7,826 bases of DNA. It comes from Bacteroidales bacterium. Its GTDB lineage: Bacteria; Bacteroidota; Bacteroidia; Bacteroidales; UBA932. Below, one piece after another: positions 1-5,799 of the stretch. How positions within the stretch are numbered: position 1 is the stretch's first letter; each line of letters starts with the position of its first letter. The position numbers and the translations under genes are program-made. Location of the stretch: contig JABUTP010000049.1 of the NCBI GenBank assembly GCA_021443625.1, positions 1 through 7,826 of the forward strand, read 5' to 3'. Under the pieces are notes generated by a model. The model did not search any database. It saw only the letters and a program-made list of their open reading frames with translations, and had not been told where the DNA came from.

Positions 1-445
1 TTGCTGCCTGGGCGGTCATTCCGGCCACTTCCTCAATCTTGTGGATGGCTTCGTTGTGGAGCTGCTCGTATTCCTCCTTCTTCTTGTTGAGGAGTTCGAG
101 CTGGTTCTTGAGATTCTCCTTGATCTGGTCGTTTTCCTTGATTTTGCGGGCAAGTTCGTTGCTCTGCTGCCCGATGCTCATCTCTTTCTGCTTCACCTTC
201 GTCTCGAGTTGGTGGAGCTGATTGTTCTTTTCGTTTATGAAGGCCTCGTGCTCGCTCTTGAGCTGAAGGAACTTTTCCTTGGCCTGGAATATCTTCTCTT
301 TCTTGATGTTCTCGCCCTCCAGTTCAGCGGTCCTGATAATCTCAGAACCTTTCTTACGCAAAACGACATTACGGATGAGAATATAGATTCCTATGCCGGC
401 TGCGGCCGACACGATGACAATAATTGGAATTAACATTGATTGCAT
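1..445 (-). CDS. rny: Ribonuclease Y, N-terminal part (cut by window edge)
   Basis: RNase Y is a membrane-anchored endoribonuclease that starts mRNA decay. Only the first 148 codons are visible. The frame stays open to the window edge and begins MQSMLIPIIVIVSAAAG, with one transmembrane segment at about residues 4-24. A long charged heptad-rich coiled coil follows from about residue 30, rich in K, E and Q (for example KEKIFQAKEKF and NEAIHKIEEVAGMTAQA). This order, a short anchor then a coiled coil ending near the IEEVAGMT stretch, is that of RNase Y, which is usually about 510-520 aa. The KH and HD domains would lie beyond the left edge and cannot be checked. Start: ATG at 445; an in-frame ATG at 436 is an alternative. 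No Shine-Dalgarno is seen, as is normal for Bacteroidota. It lies downstream of the zapA/6S region behind a terminator-like hairpin, so it probably has its own promoter, which I could not place. Confidence 0.88.
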   Translation of the reverse strand, partial: MQSMLIPIIVIVSAAAGIGIYILIRNVVLRKKGSEIIRTAELEGENIKKEKIFQAKEKFLQLKSEHEAFINEKNNQLHQLETKVKQKEMSIGQQSNELARKIKENDQIKENLKNQLELLNKKKEEYEQLHNEAIHKIEEVAGMTAQAA

Positions 446-589
446 TGAGTGTGTGTATATTATGGTTATTAAATAGTCTGTCCTTCCTTACGTCGTTTGA
501 AAAAGAATCTCTGTTGCGCAGACCTATGCCGCGACTCGGGATGTCTTCCATTCTTAAAGGACAATACACAAACTCTGCTTCGTATTATG

Positions 590-613
590 AAAAAAAGCCG
601 TTAGTCAAACCGG
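590..613 (-). terminator. Intrinsic terminator of the 6S-like RNA
   Basis: Read on the minus strand, CCGGTT-TGACT-AACGG forms a short hairpin (613 to 598, one bulged G). It is followed by C and seven Ts (596-590). It is placed to end the non-coding RNA before rny. Confidence 0.55.
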
Positions 614-621
614 GTCCGTCC

Positions 622-644
622 AAAAAATCTTAAAGTAAAGATTT
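622..644 (-). terminator. AT-rich hairpin with T-run, alternative 3' end
   Basis: AAATCTT (644-638) and AAGATTT (631-625) form a perfect 7-bp stem with a 6-nt loop, followed by three more Ts. The stem is AT-rich and weak, and its 3' arm is shared with the proposed closing helix of the 6S-like RNA. It could be a processing or alternative termination point rather than the main terminator. Confidence 0.35.
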
Positions 645-719
645 GAGCTCCGGCGTTATGTACCGCAATCTTCCAACGTCTCCGCTATCGGAAATCCCCC
701 TTGCGGGGTAACCCAGGCC

Positions 720-773
720 TGATTTTGGCTGCCGAGTGGACTCTGTTGAATAGTTTAGTGTTGATTTTGGCTG
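720..773. repeat. 12-bp direct repeat TGATTTTGGCTG (720-731 and 762-773)
   Basis: Two perfect copies with starts 42 bases apart lie in the 5' half of the 6S-like RNA region. On the transcript both read CAGCCAAAATCA. Either copy can pair with GATTTTTTGG (620-629), so two alternative closing helices are possible. Confidence 0.7.
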
Positions 774-785
774 GTAAAAGCTTGG

Positions 786-1079
786 CTAACGGCCCGATAA
801 ATATTCTTCCAATCTCCTGTCCAGGGCGTCGATTTCTTCCTTGACCGCCTTGAACTCCTCTTTCTGTTCAAGAGTGATATGACTCACCATGAATTCCAGC
901 ATAACAATGCTCAGTATATCCTGCATCTCCCTGTTGGAATATCTCTCCATATAGGCTTGAACCTTCTCCTCAATCCTCCTTGCAGACTCTCTGACTCTCG
1001 CCTCATTGCCCGGCTGAACCTTGAAAGAATAGGGACGCAGACCTATCGAAACGTTCACTGTAACTTTTTGTTCATCCAT
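786..1079 (-). CDS. zapA: Cell division protein ZapA
   Basis: ZapA binds FtsZ and cross-links its filaments in the cytosolic Z-ring. The 97-aa product has the family layout. The N-terminal head is a beta strand (KVTVNVSIGLRPYSFKV), followed by the conserved region around NEARVRESARRIEEKV and a C-terminal coiled coil (EQKEEFKAVKEEIDALDRRLEEYL) used for dimerisation. Length is typical of ZapA. Start: ATG at 1079, supported by a good Shine-Dalgarno (GGGAGGA, core 1089-1093, 9 nt upstream), which is unusual in this phylum. The stop lies 21 bases downstream of the coiled-coil gene's stop plus this gene's length, i.e. the two genes are 21 bases apart and surely cotranscribed. The 6S-like RNA follows directly, as in many proteobacteria. 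Confidence 0.9.
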   Translation of the reverse strand: MDEQKVTVNVSIGLRPYSFKVQPGNEARVRESARRIEEKVQAYMERYSNREMQDILSIVMLEFMVSHITLEQKEEFKAVKEEIDALDRRLEEYLSGR

Positions 1080-1085
1080 CAGTTG

Positions 1086-1095
1086 GTTCCTCCCT
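1086..1095 (-). promoter_or_regulatory. Shine-Dalgarno site of zapA
   Basis: AGGGAGGAAC lies 9 nt before the zapA ATG on the minus strand. It is a near-consensus ribosome-binding site in a genome whose first-in-operon genes here show none. This suggests zapA translation is initiated or re-initiated after the coiled-coil gene. Confidence 0.6.
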
Positions 1096-1100
1096 ATACT

Positions 1101-1406
1101 TTAACCGTTCAACATTGCCACACATTTGTCAAGCTCAGCCATCACCGCATCCAACCGCTCCCGTGCCTGCTGTCCATCTATCGACGAGCTCTTTATCGCA
1201 TCCGCCAGTTGTGTATTATCCAGTTTTTGTTGTAGTATTCTGTTCTGTTGTTCTAAATTTTTTATTTTGGTTTCACAAGCTTCCAGCTTCTGACGGCAGG
1301 CAATCAAGTCGGCAGAGAGATCCGCGGAGCGTTTCTTCTCTGACTCGTACATCGAGATAAGTTTCTCGACTTTTGCGCAAATGCCTTCCAAATGCTGTAC
1401 GCCCAT
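1101..1406 (-). CDS. Small coiled-coil protein, likely ZapA partner
   Basis: This 101-aa product is almost entirely helical. Residues about 8-65 form a coiled coil (for example VEKLISMYESEKKRSADL and IKNLEQQNRILQQKLDN), then comes a second helix (ARERLDAVMAELDKCVAML). There is no signal peptide, membrane segment or catalytic motif, so it is a cytosolic scaffold-type protein. Its place 21 bases upstream of zapA suggests a division partner, comparable in position to ZauP of Caulobacter and in shape to ZapB. Homology to either is not shown by the sequence and is inference from context. Start: ATG at 1406, with a promoter-like pair just upstream (1430-1461) giving a leader of about 17 nt. Three cysteines are present but show no metal-site pattern. 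Confidence 0.8.
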   Translation of the reverse strand: MGVQHLEGICAKVEKLISMYESEKKRSADLSADLIACRQKLEACETKIKNLEQQNRILQQKLDNTQLADAIKSSSIDGQQARERLDAVMAELDKCVAMLNG

Positions 1407-1429
1407 ATTATTTCAGTGTAAATTGCCCA

Positions 1430-1461
1430 CGAAGTTAAACATTATTTCATAATTTGACAAC
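1430..1461 (-). promoter_or_regulatory. Candidate promoter of the coiled-coil/zapA operon
   Basis: GTTG (1461-1458), a 20-nt spacer and TAACTTCG (1437-1430) resemble the Bacteroidota TTTG / TAnnTTTG promoter with one mismatch in each box. The spacer equals that of the stronger rpiB promoter in this window. Transcription would start near 1423. The -33 box lies inside the last codons of the ATP-grasp gene, so the downstream genes may be transcribed separately from it. Confidence 0.4.
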
Positions 1462-4380
1462 CGCTTTGCGGGATTTGCCGTCAACATAGACAAAAAGGTC
1501 GCTGTCAAACTCCACCACCTTGAACCACTTCCCCTCCTTCAGGGTCGGCAGGGCGTCCAGCATCTCCTGGTTGAAAATCCCTTTTCCGCGTGTGGGGTCT
1601 ATCGACAGATAGCCCACACCCAGCGACGTGACGTTCTGGAAGAAGTGGGTTCCCTGACTCGACTCGATGTTGAAATTCTCAAGCGCCATCTCCACTATGA
1701 CCTTGGCCTCAGAAATGTGCCCCCATTTGACCGGAACGCCGAGATTGGGGTCCGAAGAACCCCACCGTCCGGTCCCGACCAGCACATATTCCTCCCCGCG
1801 GCTCTTCATTTCGGCATTTATCCGGTAGAGTTCGTCTGCTATCTCGAGGGTAACGAGCGGCGAGAACTTGTCAAAGTCCATATACACGACGTTCCGGATG
1901 CCCTTCATCTGTCCCACACCCAAAGCGCAGTCGGAATAGATGACCGCATCGGACACGTCGATTTCGTCCCAGTCGATATGGGACTCGTCCATTTCGCTTA
2001 TGATGGGGCGGATCTGCAGAAAGTTGAAAATGGCGGGAGAGCCGGGCGGCACGTCCATATCCACCGCGAACTCAATCTCTACCGGGCACCGGAGTTCCTC
2101 CTCTCCTATCTTGAGCAGGTCATTGACTATCTGCGCGAGGGGGAGGGTGTTGTATTTCAGGATACGGTTGAACGTAATGACGCGGTACGAATCGCAGAAA
2201 GTGGGTCCTTCGCTGATACGGTTGTTGGTGTAGTCGAAATAAGAACAGACGTGGCGCGCATTGCGCATTCCGGAAACTTTGCTGATGGGGAGCGTCTCGA
2301 TGTTCACGGCATCATCTGTCGAGGGCACAAAGCGCTCGGGATCGAGATTCAGCGCCATAATGGAAGTCTGGGCATCACTTATGGTAAGTTCCACGGTGGA
2401 TGTCTGGAGGGTTTTGTCGGGATGGACCGGACAGAATCGAAGTGTCTTGCCCCCATCGACAACCGCTTTGCCCAAACCCATCACCACATTGCAGACACCG
2501 TCTTCGGGCTGCTCATAACCGAGCGGATAGAGATTCAGGGATCGCGCCACTCCCGACAATGTAGGGAAATAATAACCCCCTTCCTCGGTGCCGCACACCT
2601 CCTGAATCAGCACCGCCATCTTTTCCTCCGAAAGGTTGTTCTGGGAGGTCTGGATGTAGGCCTTGGACGAGGCGAAATAAACCGAGGCATAGACGCTCTT
2701 TATGGCCCTGATGAGCATCCGGAGCATCTGGTCGTCATCTTCGCAACGGGGTATCATATAGGTGGAATACACCCCCGCAAACGGCTGGAAATTGGAATCC
2801 TCAAGTTTGGACGACGACCTTATGGCCAGCGGCTTGCTGCACTTGGACACGAATTTCTTGAGCTTGCCGTAGAGCGAACCGGGCAGAATCGAGTTAAGGA
2901 ATTCCGACAACAGGTTTTCATCGGAAGTCTCTTTCGAAATAATGTATTTGAGGCCGTTAATCTGAATGAATTCGTCGAAATAGTCGGTGGCGATGACCAC
3001 GCTTCTCGGTATCGTCACCTGAACGTTGGGGTAGCGTTCAAAGAAGTCGTGCCTTGCCAGGATGCTGTTCATAAAGGCGAGTCCGCGGGCCTTGCCCCCT
3101 ATGGAACCGTTGCCAATCTTTGCAAATGCGATGGTGGAGCGGTAGGTTTCCTTGTCAAACTGCGCCACCACGCCCTGTCCCAGCTGAACCCTGTAACTCT
3201 TGATGAGCGACACGATGGCGTCGCGGTGCTCCTGGGTGCTGCTGAACTGGCTGCTGTCAAAGCTGCGCAATATCTTGGCGATGGGGAACAGACCCCTCGC
3301 ATAGAGCCATTTGGAGAGTTTCATCTGCGAGAGATGCCGCTCCAGGTCCTCATCCGGCACCACCTCTATGAGTTTCTGCATCTGATAAAGGTCGTGGGCC
3401 TTGCCCAGCACCTCGCCGTCTTCGGAAGTGAACACGAAGTCGCCGAATCCGAATTCGCTCAGGATGATGTTCTGCAACTCCGGAAGGAGGGTTTTGCTGG
3501 TTTTGGATATGAAGTTCACCCCCAGCGAACGGGCCAGCTCCGCGCTGTCCTGGGACGACTGCATTATGACGGGCATCCACGGTGTCTCGCTCTTGACCAT
3601 CCGGCAAATCTCCGCACCGGCATCGGCTTTCTCCGTTTCGGCCCTGTCCCCCTTGTTTATGACCATACCCAGGTCGGTAATCACCCCGAGGAGATTGTTG
3701 CGGTATTTTCGGTAGAGTTCCACCGCCTCCGAATAACTGGTGGCCAGGAGAATCTTGGGGCGGGCCCGCTTGCGGCTCACAAGTTGCTGCTCGTTGTAGG
3801 CATCCTTGATGAATTCGCGGTTCTGCTCCAGCAGAATGCGGTACAGCTCGGGAAGGTAGGTAGAGTAGAACCGGAACGAGTCTTCTGCCAGAAGGATTGC
3901 CTGCACGCCCCCGTCCACTATGTCGGACTCCGCATTGAGCCTATCCTCCATCAGTTTGATGATGGCCATAATGAGGTCGGCGTTGCCGTGCCAGCAGAAG
4001 ATATTGTCAATCGCGTCGCAGTTGTGGTCCTGAATGCGGCGGTGGAGTTCCCTTGAGTAACTGGTGAGCAGCACCACCGGCAGGTCGGGATATTTCTCCT
4101 TAACGATGGCCGAAAAGTCGAACACGTCGGGCTGCCCCACGTTGTACATTGTGATGATGAAATCGAACTGCGCCCCCTCTTCCAGAAGGGAGAGCGCCTC
4201 CTTTGTGGAACCGACTCTGGTAAGGGACGGAGGGTTGCTCATATTGAGTTCCCCGTATTCCTTGATGATCTGCGAGTCGATGCGTCCGTCCTCTTCCAGG
4301 GTATATCCGTCGTAACTGCTGCAGACCAGCAGAATGCGGTGGATACGGTATTGCATGAAATTATGTGTCTGGTTGCTCAT
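1447..4380 (-). CDS. Tandem receiver / PEP-pyruvate-binding ATP-grasp protein
   Basis: Counting from ATG 4380 the product is 977 aa. Two receiver-like folds occupy about residues 12-148 and 160-310. An ATP-grasp domain of the PPDK/PEP-synthase N-terminal type follows from about 420, with GSIGGKARGLAF (426-437), AIRSSSKLEDS (519-529), VMGLGKAVVDGG (633-644), EIEFAVD (768-774) and NFLQIRPI (786-793). The last segment has GTGRWGSSDP (869-878). Enzymes with this fold use ATP to phosphorylate pyruvate via a swivelling His domain and a C-terminal TIM barrel; neither is recognisable here, so the phosphoryl acceptor is unknown. Receiver 2 keeps ED, the aspartate in VITD (residue 236), serines and a lysine; receiver 1 has Met at the aspartate site. 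No DNA-binding output is seen. I chose ATG 4380 over an upstream in-frame codon at 4416 because the promoter -7 box (4414-4421) overlaps the longer start. It is known in Bacteroidales as an uncharacterised 'PEP/pyruvate-binding' protein. Confidence 0.88.
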   Translation of the reverse strand: MSNQTHNFMQYRIHRILLVCSSYDGYTLEEDGRIDSQIIKEYGELNMSNPPSLTRVGSTKEALSLLEEGAQFDFIITMYNVGQPDVFDFSAIVKEKYPDLPVVLLTSYSRELHRRIQDHNCDAIDNIFCWHGNADLIMAIIKLMEDRLNAESDIVDGGVQAILLAEDSFRFYSTYLPELYRILLEQNREFIKDAYNEQQLVSRKRARPKILLATSYSEAVELYRKYRNNLLGVITDLGMVINKGDRAETEKADAGAEICRMVKSETPWMPVIMQSSQDSAELARSLGVNFISKTSKTLLPELQNIILSEFGFGDFVFTSEDGEVLGKAHDLYQMQKLIEVVPDEDLERHLSQMKLSKWLYARGLFPIAKILRSFDSSQFSSTQEHRDAIVSLIKSYRVQLGQGVVAQFDKETYRSTIAFAKIGNGSIGGKARGLAFMNSILARHDFFERYPNVQVTIPRSVVIATDYFDEFIQINGLKYIISKETSDENLLSEFLNSILPGSLYGKLKKFVSKCSKPLAIRSSSKLEDSNFQPFAGVYSTYMIPRCEDDDQMLRMLIRAIKSVYASVYFASSKAYIQTSQNNLSEEKMAVLIQEVCGTEEGGYYFPTLSGVARSLNLYPLGYEQPEDGVCNVVMGLGKAVVDGGKTLRFCPVHPDKTLQTSTVELTISDAQTSIMALNLDPERFVPSTDDAVNIETLPISKVSGMRNARHVCSYFDYTNNRISEGPTFCDSYRVITFNRILKYNTLPLAQIVNDLLKIGEEELRCPVEIEFAVDMDVPPGSPAIFNFLQIRPIISEMDESHIDWDEIDVSDAVIYSDCALGVGQMKGIRNVVYMDFDKFSPLVTLEIADELYRINAEMKSRGEEYVLVGTGRWGSSDPNLGVPVKWGHISEAKVIVEMALENFNIESSQGTHFFQNVTSLGVGYLSIDPTRGKGIFNQEMLDALPTLKEGKWFKVVEFDSDLFVYVDGKSRKAVVKL

Positions 4381-4413
4381 ATATATATTCCCGGTTTGAA
4401 TTCCTTTGAATTT

Positions 4414-4447
4414 CAAAATTAGGCATTATTTTGGGAATATGCACAAC
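4414..4447 (-). promoter_or_regulatory. Candidate promoter of the receiver/ATP-grasp gene
   Basis: TAATTTTG (4421-4414) matches the Bacteroidota -7 consensus TAnnTTTG perfectly. A GTTG at 4447-4444 lies 22 nt upstream; at the usual 20-nt spacing the tetramer is TGTG. Predicted start of transcription is near 4407, giving a leader of about 27 nt to the ATG at 4380. It sits just after the fimbrillin terminator hairpin. Confidence 0.55.
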
Positions 4448-4479
4448 GAAAGGGAGCAGACGCTGCAATCTGCTCCCTT
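4441..4479 (-). terminator. Terminator of the fimbrillin transcript
   Basis: An 11-bp perfect inverted repeat, AAGGGAGCAGA (4450-4460) and TCTGCTCCCTT (4469-4479), forms a strong hairpin with an 8-nt loop. On the minus strand the sequence after the stem is TCGTTGTG, only moderately T-rich. The position between a minus-strand stop codon and the next gene's promoter supports termination or 3'-end protection. Confidence 0.7.
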
Positions 4480-4497
4480 GTCGATGGTGATATGCGT

Positions 4498-4520
4498 CCC
4501 GCCTTACGGGCAAGCGCCCG
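4498..4520 (-). other. Two mutually exclusive hairpins in the fimbrillin 3' UTR
   Basis: On the minus strand CGGGC-GCTT-GCCCG (4520-4507) forms a 5-bp tetraloop hairpin. The same GCCCG arm can instead pair as CCCG-TAAGG-CGGG (4510-4498). They cannot form together. This is visible in sequence; function is unknown. Confidence 0.5.
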
Positions 4521-4537
4521 ACTGCGGAAGAATCAGC

Positions 4538-5500
4538 CTAATACCCGCTCTCGGAGATGCATTCTACCGAGAAGATGCCTTCCCCGGCCTTTGTCTTGGT
4601 AACGTTAAGATTGTAGGTGTACTCGTAACCTGCTTCCCAGGCAGCACTTTCAATCTTCTTGGATTTCGTGGTGCCGTCCTTCAACTCAATGGTGATTTCG
4701 AGAGGATTCTCGGCAGAAAAGGTCTGCGGGATGAGGTACATGCTTCCGTTGCCGCCAGTCATGGTCTTAGGCCGCCAAGGATTGCCGCCTTGACTCCAAG
4801 TGATGACGCCGGCACTGGTGTATTCCAAATTTCCCGACTCATACGTACCACCTACCTTCAAGGAAGAGATTTCACCTCCGCTCTTGTCAACAAAGGTAAT
4901 CTTTGAGAGTGTATGTTTGAATGTGAGACGCAGAATATCATCTACCACCACATCCGTCTGAGACTGTCGGCTATACGCAATCATGAAGTCCGTCTGTTGG
5001 GCAGCATCGAGCATCTTGTCATAACTGAGATAAGACACCTTGAATAAATCTTCTTCATCCGCTCCACCATGGGCAGTCGCCTGAAGATTAGGCAGTGACG
5101 TTCCCCAGTTCGTACACGCCCAGAACTTCGATAGGACCGTACCCTCTTCCCACTTAAACTGAGCCTTATGCCACTCGGGATTATCCTCTACCGTACTTCC
5201 TCCTTCCACAACATAATCTCCATTATCTCTTAGGGTGTACTTTTCCCAATTTTGGGCACCTTTGGAGGAAGTATAATATGAAATTCCAGCGGCACCATGT
5301 TCATTTCCGCCCCTGTACCACCCGAACAAATAGAAATACTCTGGACCATTACCCAAGGCCTTTGTAACAATCTCTCTGTGCTCAACATCCACACGAAACC
5401 TTAAAGAGCTTGAGGTTCTTGAAGGGTTCTCAATCTTCTCGCATCCGAGTGTGACCATAATCATAACGGCCATTACAATAATCTGCTTAAACAAACGCAT
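4538..5500 (-). CDS. Fimbrillin-family lipoprotein (Mfa-like)
   Basis: The 320-aa product starts with a lipoprotein signal: MRLFKQ, a hydrophobic stretch, and the lipobox VTLGC with the lipidated cysteine at residue 20. The body shows marks of the Bacteroidales fimbrillin/Mfa-like family: an early strand SLRFRVDVE with TKA, QQTDFMIAYS (168-177), LTFKHTLSKITF (192-203), YLIPQTF (255-261) and WEAGYEYTYNL (288-298). Such proteins are exported as lipoproteins; many are proteolytically matured and polymerise by strand exchange into pili, while others act as tip, accessory or anchor subunits. I cannot tell which role this one has. Start: ATG at 5500, backed by a full AGGAGG 10 nt upstream; a longer TTG-started frame (to 5644) lacks a signal peptide at its end and overlaps the preceding small gene. 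Base use is more AT-rich than in the neighbouring genes. No usher, chaperone or other fim genes lie in the window. Confidence 0.85.
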   Translation of the reverse strand: MRLFKQIIVMAVMIMVTLGCEKIENPSRTSSSLRFRVDVEHREIVTKALGNGPEYFYLFGWYRGGNEHGAAGISYYTSSKGAQNWEKYTLRDNGDYVVEGGSTVEDNPEWHKAQFKWEEGTVLSKFWACTNWGTSLPNLQATAHGGADEEDLFKVSYLSYDKMLDAAQQTDFMIAYSRQSQTDVVVDDILRLTFKHTLSKITFVDKSGGEISSLKVGGTYESGNLEYTSAGVITWSQGGNPWRPKTMTGGNGSMYLIPQTFSAENPLEITIELKDGTTKSKKIESAAWEAGYEYTYNLNVTKTKAGEGIFSVECISESGY

Positions 5501-5510
5501 AATTTCTGCT

Positions 5511-5516
5511 CCTCCT
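5511..5516 (-). promoter_or_regulatory. Shine-Dalgarno AGGAGG of the fimbrillin gene
   Basis: A perfect AGGAGG sits 10 nt before the ATG at 5500 and overlaps the TAG stop (5517-5515) of the preceding small gene. This arrangement fits translational coupling or re-initiation and fixes the fimbrillin start. Confidence 0.65.
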
Positions 5517-5694
5517 AAAAATCTAAATCGGTGAATCCTCCATCCTTCCACGGCTCTGTCTCCACACTTGACGATGTGGGATGCAGATTGTCTGTTTTTT
5601 CCGTGGAGGCTGCGCAGAGACCCTCGGTCTCGATAATTGTACAAATTGTCGTCGGGGAGACATATTTCCCCCTAAAAACCCCTGTTGTTTTCAC
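5515..5694 (-). CDS. 59-aa acidic peptide upstream of fimbrillin
   Basis: A 59-codon frame runs from GTG at 5694 to TAG at 5517-5515 and ends 14 bases before the fimbrillin ATG. It begins MKTTGVFRGKYVSPTT, contains IIETEGLCAAS (20-30) and ends EPWKDGGFTDLDF. The pattern, a basic start with KYVSP, then an I-E-T-E-G-L-C-A-A-S core and an acidic, aromatic C-terminus, is how I remember many short uncharacterised Bacteroidales proteins, often beside surface-protein genes. That memory is not checked by search. There is no signal peptide or membrane segment. The start is uncertain: GTG is the only usual initiator in the open frame, whose upstream limit is a TAA near 5713. Evidence for coding is the peptide pattern, the tight junction with the next gene and the AGGAGG overlapping its stop. 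It might instead be a decayed gene's tail. Confidence 0.6.
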   Translation of the reverse strand: MKTTGVFRGKYVSPTTICTIIETEGLCAASTEKTDNLHPTSSSVETEPWKDGGFTDLDF

Positions 5695-5752
5695 TTTTGA
5701 CTGTTCGGCTATTTATGTTTGCTACTACTGTTGTTTTTCTGCCAATTTTCCT

Positions 5753-5782
5753 CAAATTACGCCGTATAATAGGTGATTCGAA
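5753..5782 (-). promoter_or_regulatory. Candidate promoter of the small gene/fimbrillin operon
   Basis: TTCG (5782-5779), a 19-nt spacer and TAATTTG (5759-5753) approximate the Bacteroidota promoter; the -7 box is one base shorter than TAnnTTTG and the -33 has one mismatch. Start of transcription would be near 5746, giving a leader of about 50 nt to the GTG. The C9 tract ends 8 bases upstream of the -33 box. Confidence 0.35.
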
Positions 5783-5790
5783 GACTTAAC

Positions 5791-5799
5791 GGGGGGGGG
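5791..5799. repeat. Homopolymer tract G9 (C9 on the coding strand)
   Basis: Nine consecutive Gs on the plus strand, immediately next to a palindrome (5799-5815) and 8 bases upstream of the -33 box of a putative fimbrillin-module promoter. Tracts of this length are prone to slipped-strand length change. It is the longest homopolymer I noticed in the window. Confidence 0.9.

Larger units (their letters stand above)
590..775 (-). ncRNA. ssrS: Candidate 6S-like RNA between zapA and rny
   Basis: The stretch of about 340 bases between zapA and rny has no credible ORF but is highly structured on the minus strand. A closing helix can form between 763-774 (CC..CCAAAATC) and 616-629 (GATTTTTTGG..GG). 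Inside it GAG and CTCGGC (741-743, 731-736) can pair with GCCGGAGCTC (645-654). Two apical hairpins follow: CCCC-GCAA-GGGG (697-708, a GNRA loop) and TCCG/CGGA (681-692). A long stem with internal loops is the 6S RNA architecture, which mimics an open promoter and binds RNA polymerase. The length to the terminator at 590-613 is about 185 nt, close to typical 6S RNA. Position right after zapA matches the zapA-ssrS order of proteobacteria. The 5' end is a guess. Identity rests on synteny, size and hand folding, not on a covariance match. Confidence 0.55.

Noticed and set aside
41..433. 130-codon plus-strand ORF rich in leucine
   Set aside because: It is the antisense shadow of the RNase Y coiled coil; repeated Glu/Lys codons read as Leu/Phe on the other strand.
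590..775. SRP (4.5S) RNA as an alternative for the structured RNA
   Set aside because: The conserved GGAAG/AGCA-type SRP loop motif is absent; TTGGAAGATTGCGG is not in an apical loop of the right form.
1645..4056. 803-codon plus-strand ORF
   Set aside because: It lies wholly antisense to a gene with clear ATP-grasp and receiver motifs; its translation is rich in H, R, G and V with no recognisable domain and no start context.
5617..5631. GAGACC-CTC-GGTCTC palindrome
   Set aside because: It lies inside the small gene, fits its codons for Glu-Thr-Glu-Gly-Leu, and a 15-base dyad of this kind can arise by chance.
5501..5644. 48-residue N-terminal extension of the fimbrillin protein
   Set aside because: It would bury the lipoprotein signal, begins with TTG, overlaps the better small gene in another frame, and the AGGAGG points to ATG 5500.
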